From assembly GCA_031761405.1 (NCBI GenBank), contig JASEVX010000037.1, forward strand, positions 682,001-746,000: a stretch of DNA of 64,000 nt, read 5' to 3'. A program made the translations under genes and the position numbers. The notes beneath the pieces were generated by a model. That model ran no database searches and was not told where the DNA came from. It was given only the letters and a program-made list of their open reading frames with translations. Source of the stretch: Serripes groenlandicus. Taxonomy: Eukaryota > Mollusca > Bivalvia > Cardiida > Cardiidae. Shown piece by piece: positions 28,401 through 37,400 of the stretch. Position 1 is the first letter of the stretch. Every line of letters starts with the position of its first letter.

Positions 28401-31400
28401 GACGTAACGTCGCGTTAACCAATGAAGCATTCATTGCTGTATACATACTATCTGACCACGTTCATTTACATTGGCAGCAAGTTCTAACATTTAACCTTTT
28501 CCCTCATATAGACGCATTTTGACGCCTCTGCAGTAGACAGGTTTTTGAAAAAACATATTGACATATTGACAAAAGAAGAAATTGCACAAAACGTGCAATT
28601 TCTCCTTTTGCCACAATGTTTTCCACTTTTTGTCATAGGTTATCCATTTAATTATAGAGGTTTTCTATTTTTTGACAAAATATGTTCAAAGTCGTCTGCT
28701 GCAGAATTGTCGTATGAGGGAAACGGTTAACCTACTTTGTAACGCTTGTACCACCAGTATAGGAGCCAGGTAAGTCCGCGCATCCACAACTTCTGACCAA
28801 GCTATTTATTGCTTCCTGCCATTTTCAACATTGTATCTTGATATTCCTATAATTGGTTATGGACTAATCCAAACGCACAGCTAGAGAAGTCCATTTTAAA
28901 AAATTCAGCATTGAAATGGTAAGAGATGAAATGTTCACCAACATCTATCTATTTTACAGTGTTTCCCAGAAGGTGTGGATTTACACGAAGTTCTAGAGTT
29001 TTATTTCCAGGTAAGTACATGTAGGTCTACTTTATTGTTTACACGTAATGCGATATTCAGGTCTTATCAGGATCTCCCCTTTGACACAATCTAGTCACTC
29101 TCATTAACCCTTTCCTTCATACGACAATTCTACAGCAGACGACTTTGAACATATTTTGTAAAAAACATAGAAAATCTCCATAGTTGAATGGATAACCTAT
29201 GACAAAAAGTGGAAAACATTGTGGCAAAAGGAGAAATTGCACGTTTTGTGCAATTTCTTCTTTTGTCACTATGTTTTCAAAAAGCCGTCTGCTGCAGAGG
29301 CGTCATAACGCGTCTATATGAGGGAAAGGGTTAAGAACCAGACATTAACTCGCTGCAGTAGCAATAGCTAATATAGATCTGATGACTGCCTATTACAGTT
29401 TGTCTCCAATTGACTCAATCATATTGCCAAGTGTTCTGATTGAATGAATGTTTGGTAGGATAATTTCTAGACGCTAAATAAAATTGTCATAAACTTTGAC
29501 ATACAGACTATTTTAACGTGTATATATTTAATGTTCGACCAATGGAGAAGTATTTTTAACGTGTATATATTTGAAAATCGACCAGTGAAGTAGTATTGTT
29601 AATGTCTTATGCATCATACTACCTGATTGTCATTTCAGTTGTGTTCAATCGAGGTGACATGTGACTCCGGTGCTGTGATTGCCGCCACACTGGCTAACGG
29701 AGGGATCTGTCCTATGACCGGTGAGAAAGTGTTATCACCCGAGGCCGTAAGAAACACACTGTCTCTCATGCATTCCTGTGGCATGTACGATTACTCAGGA
29801 CAATTTGCATTTAATGTGAGTATTTTGTTTTTGCTAACTATGATTTATTTAATGGTCATTTCTTTTATTCTGAGGCAGGCGAACACTTCTATTATATCTC
29901 TGCGAATTGCTGACATGTTAACGGTGAAATATAAAAGCAAATTTATTACACATACTTTGAAAATGAGTCAAGCCAAAGTCAAAGGAAGCTCCAGAAGTTA
30001 CGAATCATTTAAGAAAAATAGTGTAGCTAATTAATTAGGTTAACCCTCCACCGTATACAAAACATAGGCAATATATTCTATGTCTGCTAATGAAAGTGTA
30101 ATTATTGTAAAGAGTTGGAAACATTGAGGCAAAATGTTCAACTGCTCAGACGAGAAATTTCCCCCTATGTCACAAAGTCTCTAAATTCGTCTGCTGTAGA
30201 TGTGTCGAAATTCGTCTGCAACTACGCAAGGAATAATACTAAATTAACACTGGTTAAATACAGCTAGCCTATAAACACCTATAAAGCATTCAGATTTAGG
30301 ATAATTGTTAAATAAAACTATTGTTATTGTGTATTGCTTTCAGGTCGGTCTCCCTGCCAAGTCTGGTGTAGCGGGTGGGGTCATGCTAGTTGTGCCCAAC
30401 GTGATGGGTATATTCCTGTGGGCGCCGCCTTTAGATAAGTGGGGAAACAGTCGTAGAGGAGTCGAGTTTTGTAAGGTATGCATGCTTTTGCGATTCATAG
30501 TAATATTCAAAAGCCGACTTTTTGTCTTTTTGAAGTACAAGGCTTGGATGCAATGACCACATTGATTATAGAAGATGACATCACTTCCTTTTATTTATGA
30601 AGTATAAAGAGTGCCAAATGTGGTTAGAACAATAAAATGTCTTGCAAGAAAATTCATCTTTGTCTTTTCAGCAACTGGTTGAAAAGTTTAATTTCCACAA
30701 TTACGACAATCTGAAACACACCCAGAAGAAGATAGATCCCCGGGGTCGGGCGATGGAATCAAAAGCCCAAGATGTTGTCAACCTTCTGTTCAGCGCATAC
30801 AATGGTGACGTCACAGCCATGAGACGGTAAGGGTCACGTGGGGTGCTGCATAGTAGAGACCAATAGGGCTCTTCTCTGCGTCTACTTGAATCATATGGTT
30901 ACCTGTAGTGTATTCACCAATCAAATAACAGATACAGTGAAGTTTCTGGGGATTTTATTGGTTCATTTGCAACTGCAAGTTAACGAAATACTTAACCGAA
31001 CTGACTGTAATATTAGGCTATATTAATTGAACTCAATTCTAGATTAGACAATATTACCTGAACTCACTGCAAGATTAGACTCTTCTAACAGTAATCACTG
31101 CCTGATTAGACTATATTACCTGAACTCACTGTACTATTAGACTATTCTAAGTGAACTCACTGCTATATTGGGCTATATTACCTGAACTCACTGTACTATT
31201 AGACTATTCTAAGTGAAATCATTGCTAGATTGGGATATATCACCTGAACTCACTGCACTATTAGACTATTCTAAGTTCTCACTGCTAGATTGGGCTATAT
31301 TACATGAACTCACCTGCAAATTAGGTTAAATTAACTGAAATTACTGCTATATAAGGCTATATTAACTGAACTCACTGCTAGATTAGACTATATTAACTAA

Positions 31401-34400
31401 AATAACTGCTATATAAGGCTATATAAACTGAACTCACTTCAAGAATAGGCTATATTAACTGAACTCACGGCAAGGATAGACTACAGTATATTAACTGAAC
31501 TCACTGCAAGAAGAGGCTATATTAATTGAACTCACTGCAATATTAGGCTATATTAACTGAACTCACTGCAATATTAGGCTATATTAACTGGATTCACTGC
31601 CTGATTAGGCTTTTTTTTTTATCCGAACTCACTTCAAGAATACACTATTTTTACTAAACTCACTGTAAGGAGATGCTATTTTTAGCTCACCTGAGCACGA
31701 AGTGCTCAAGGTGAGTTATTGTGATGGCCTTTTGTCCGTCGTTCGTCGTCCGTCGTCCGTCGTCCGTCGTGCGTCGTCCATCGTCCATCGTCCGTCAACT
31801 TTTTCTCCTCAGTAACCAGTGGGTCAATTGGGATGAAACTTCACAGGAAGCATCCTCACAATGACCTCACCAGAATTCCTTCAAATTGTTGGGATCCATG
31901 CAGAATTCTGGTTTCCATGGCAACGAAATGAAAAAAACTTTAAAAATCTTCTTCTCCAAAACTGGTTGGCCGATTTTCAAATAATTTTGTAGAAATGTTC
32001 CTTGGATGACCCTCTATCCGATTCCTTCAAGCCATATTGATTGGTCGAAAAACATGGCCACCAGGGGGCGGGGCTATTTTGCCTTATATGGCTATAGCGA
32101 AAACTTAAAAAATCTGTTTCAAAATTGTTTGTAGAAATGTTCATTAGGTGACCCTCTATCAGATTCCTTAAAGCCATGTTGATTGTGTAGAAATGTTCCT
32201 TAGGTGACCCTCTATCAGATTCCTTAAAGCCATGTTGATTAGGCGAAAAACATGACCACCACAGGGCGGGGCTATTTTGCCACATATGGCTTTAGTGAAA
32301 ACTTAAAAAATCTTCTCCCTCGAAAGTGTTTGGCCGAAACTCAAATATTTTTTGTAGAAATATTGCTAGGGTGATCCTCTAACAGATTCCTTCAAGCAAT
32401 GTTGATTGGTCAAACACTATGGCCGCCAAGGGGCGGGGCTTATATGGCTAAAGTGAAAAAATAATAATCAGGGCCATCATGGCCCTCTTGTTTACTAAAC
32501 TCACTGTTAGAAGAGCTTATATTAACTAAACTCACTGTTAGAAGAGGCTATATTAACTAAACTCACTGTAAGGAGAGAGGCTAGATTAACTAAACTCACT
32601 GTACGAAGGGGCTATATTAACTAAACTCACTATAAGAAGAGACTATAATAACTAAACTCACTGTAAGAAGAGGCTATATTAACTAAACTCACTGTAAGGA
32701 GAGGCTATATTAACTAAACTCACTGTAAGGGGGGGGGGGGGGGGGGGCTATATTAACTAAACTCACTGTAAGGAGGTGCTATATTAACTAAACTCATTGT
32801 AAGAAGAGGCTATATTAACTAAACTCACTGTAAGGAGGGGCTATATTAACTGAACTCACTGTAAGAAGAGTCTATATTAACTAAACTCACTGTTAGAAGA
32901 GGCTATATTAACTAAACTCACTGTAAGGAGGGGCTATATTAACTGAACTCACTGTACGGAGGGGCTATATTAACTAAACTCACTGTTAGAAGAGGCTATA
33001 TTAACTAAACTCACTATAAGAAGAGGCTATATTAATTAAATTCATTGTTAGAAGAGGCTATATTAACTAAACTCACTGTAAGAATAGCCTATATTAACTA
33101 AACTCACTGTAAGGAGAGGCTATATTAACTAAACTCACTGTAAGAAGAGGCTATATTAACTAAATTCACTGTAAGAAGAGGCTATATTAACTAAACTCAC
33201 TGTAAGAAGAGGCTATTTCTACTAAACTCACTGTTAGAAGAGGCTATATTAACTAAACTCACTATAAGAAGAGGCTATATTAACTAAACTCACTGTAAGA
33301 AGAGGCTATATTAACTAAACTCTCCGTAAGGAGAGGCTATATTAACTAAACTCACTGTAAGAAGAGGCTATATTAACTAAACTCACTGTTAGAAGAGGCT
33401 ATATTAACTGAGCTCACTGTAAGAAGATGCTATATTAATTAAACTCACTGTAAGGAGGTGCTATATTAACTAAACTCACTGTAAGAAGAGGCTATATTAA
33501 ATAAACTTACTGTAAGGAGAGGCTATATTAACTGAACTCACTATAAGGAGAGGCTATATTAACTGAACTCACTGTAAGGAGGGGCTATATTAAATAAACT
33601 CACTCTTTGAAGAGGCTATATTTACTAAACTCACTGTAAGAAGAGGCTATATTAACTGAGCTCACTGTAAGAAGAGGCTATATTAACTAAACTCACTGTA
33701 AGGAGGGGCTATATTAACTGACTCACTGTTAGAAGAGGCTATATTAACTAAACTCACTGTAAGGAGAGGCTATATTAACTGAACTCACTATAAGGAGGGG
33801 CTATATTAACTAAACTCACTGTAAGGAGGGGCTATATTAACTGAACTCACTGTAAGGAGGGGCTATATTAACTAAACTCACTGTAAGGTGGGGCTATATT
33901 AACTAAACTCACTGTAAGGAGAGGCTATATTAATTAAACTCACTGTAAGGGGGGGGGCTATATTAACTAAACTCACTGTAAGGAGGTGCTATATTAACTA
34001 AACTCACTGTAAGAAGAGGCTATATTAACTAAACTCACTGTAAGGAGGGGCTATATTAACTGAACTCACTGTAAGAAGAGGCTATATTAACTAAACTCAC
34101 TGTTAGAAGAGGCTATATTAACTAAACTCACTGTAAGGAGAGGCTATATTTACTGAACTCACTGTACGGAGGGGCTATATTAACTAAACTCACTGTTAGA
34201 AGAGGCTATATTAACTAAACTCACTGTAAGAAGAGGCTATATTAACTAAACACACTGTAAGGAGAGGCTATATTAACTGAACTCACTATAAGGAGGGGCT
34301 ATATTAACTGAACTCACTGTAAGGAGGGGCTATATTAACTGAACTCACTGTAAGAAGAGGCTATATTAAATAAACTCACTCTTTGAAGAGGCTATATTTA

Positions 34401-37400
34401 CTAAACTCACTGTAAGAAGAGGTTAAATTAAATTAACTCACTTCAAGAATAGGCTATATTAACTGAGCTCACTGTAAGAAGAGGCTATATTAACTGAGCT
34501 CACTGTAAGAAGAGGCTATATTAAATAAACTCACTCTTTGAAGAGGCTATATTTACTAAACTCACTGTAAGAAGAGGTTAAATTAACTAAACTCACTTCA
34601 AGAATAGGCTATTTAACTAAACTCACTGTAAGAAGAGGCTGTATTAACTAAACTCACTGTAAGAAGAGGCTATATTAACTAAACTCACTGTTAGAAGAGG
34701 CTATATTAACTGAGCTCACTGTAAGAATATGCTATATTAATTAAACTCACTGTAAGGAGGTGCTATATTAACTAAACTCACTGTAAGAAGAGGCTATATT
34801 AAATAAACTTACTGTAAGGAGAGGCTATATTAACTGAACTCACTGTAAGGAGAGGCTATATTAACTGAACTCACTGAAAGGAGGGGCTATATTAAATAAA
34901 CTCACTCTTTGAAGAGGCTATATTTACTAAACTCACTGTAAGAAGAGACTATATTAACTGAGCTCACTGTAAGAAGAGGCTATATTAAATAAACTCACTG
35001 TAAGAAGAGGCTATATTAACTGATCTCACTGTAAGAAGAGGCTATATTAACTAAACTCACTGTAAGGAGGGGCTATATTAAATAAACTCACTCTTTGAAG
35101 AGGCTATATTTACTAAACTCACTGTAAGAAGAGGCTATATTAACTGAGCTCACTGTAAGAAGAGGCTATATCAACTAAACTCACTGTAAGGAGGGGCTAT
35201 ATTAACTGAACTCACTGTAAGAAGAGGCTATATTAAATAAACTCACTCTTTGAAGAGGCTATATTTACTAAACTCACTGTAAGAAGAGGTTAAATTAACT
35301 AAACTCACTTCAAGAATAGGCTATTTAACTAAACTCACTGTAAGAAGAGGCTATATTAACTGAACTCACTTCAAGAATAGGCTATTTTCACTGAACTAAC
35401 TGTAACTAACTGTATATTTGTCGGCAATATTGACCATATGTGGAAGACAGTGGCGCAGAGGTGCAGAGGTAGAGCATCGGCCTCTCGTACCAAAGGTCCC
35501 GGGTTCGAATCCCGTGCTGAGTGGGTTCTGCCTTTGGGATTTGTCCACACAAACGGCGCGAGTACTGGTTAAGTCTCCAGGAAGCAAACATTGAGCGTGA
35601 TTACTCTAAGCTGAAAGCTTTCTTCGCAATCGATGTAAAATAAATAAGTTTAAACTTATATTGGCCATTCGTTCACGGATCAATAAAGAAAAGGATCTAC
35701 TGTATGAAAAGACATGTAGTCAATGTATTGAATCTACAACGGTACACGATTCGTTGGTTGTATACAACATGACTGATGCACATGTACTTGCGTTGTTAGG
35801 GTATAGGTAGGCGACGTATTTGGAACCCAATTTGTGCAACGGTAAGAAGAAACATTCAAAACCGTAAGACCCACACACAGGTTCAACACCCGTGTCCTAC
35901 CTATTTTAAAGTAACGAATGAAAGTGTATTTCGAGGGATTGGCGTGAAACGGTTGTAACTAAAATTGGTAATTTTTTACCAAGGTTAATCACCTCGCAAT
36001 AAATTCTTTATAAACGTTAAATCATTTTACTTGGTAAAAAATGGATATTTAGGTGCCATTGCTCGTTCTGAGCAATGGCACCTAAATTTGCATTGTTTAC
36101 AAACGGGTCAAAATTGCCCCTAAACCAGGGTTTTCAAAATAGGTTTTTAGTTACAACCGTTTCACGCCAAGCCCTCGATTTACTCACGTAATCGAGGCAT
36201 TTGCATGTATAATTGTACTTATTAACAGTCAATTACTATTAATGATCATTTTAGAAACACCATGTATAAATCACAAATCTTTACCCCGCTTTCAAGCCAA
36301 CAGCCTACTGGTAACGGGCCTGTAAGGCATATACATACCTCCATCCACAGCTCAGTCGATAATGACGCAGGCTGTCAATCCAGGGGGGTTGTGAGTTCGG
36401 TCAGCATTCCTTCCAACGTCTGACAACAGTCAATGCTACACGCGGCACTCGTCTTCCAACGATTGGCTAACAGTCTATGTGGAAAAGCAGCGAGTTCCTT
36501 GGAAATACTGGTATGTGGAGTACTTGTGTGAGACACATGGATAGCTGAATTGGCCGCTTTAATATGACTTGAAATTGACCTTAAGTCCAATCAATTAATC
36601 AATCAATCAATCAATCAACCAATCAATTAATCTCTACTTTTGTACATTCAATATAGTCTGAATTGTGTTACGTATTTTAGGTCGCTGGGGATGGGCATGC
36701 CGCTATAATAATATGTTGACTTTGTTACAGTATACTTACTTACTACTTACCATGCATCCCTCTATTGTTGTAGATTACAGTGTGAATCGTTATACGCATT
36801 TTAGGTACTCATTATTGGGCATGGACATGTCCCTATCGGATTATGATGGCAGAACAGCTCTCCATCTGGCGGCGGCGGAGGGCCACGAATTGATCGTCAA
36901 CTTCTTGTTGGATAAGTGCAATGTCTCAGCCCACCTGCAGGACAGGTTCGTATCCATATAACCAGAGAACTGGATAAGGGGGAGTGAAGTGGTATTTTCC
37001 CAGCAATATCTCTCTTATTACTCAACCAAACTATATATTGTGGGTACTCAAAATAATCGCCTCAGTCAGACATTTTATTTTGAGTAGCCACACTATAGGG
37101 TTTACGTGTTAACCCTTCCCTCATACGACAATTCTGCAGCAGACGACTTTGAACATATTTTGACAAAAAATAGAAAAACTCTTTAATTGAATGGATAACC
37201 TATGACTAAAAGTGGAAAACATTGTGGCAAAAAGGAGAAATTGCTCGTTTTGAGCAATTTCTTCTTTTGTCACAATGTTTTCAAAAAGCCGTCTGCTGCA
37301 GAGGCGTCAGCAATCGTCTATATGAGGGAAAGGGTTAAGTAGGGATTTTAGAACATGTAAACTGCCCCTTATCAAGAGCTCTGTATACGTTTCGCCTTTC

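Noticed and set aside
30340..30540. - strand frame over GLS exon 7
   Set aside because: It is the complement of a well-supported exon.
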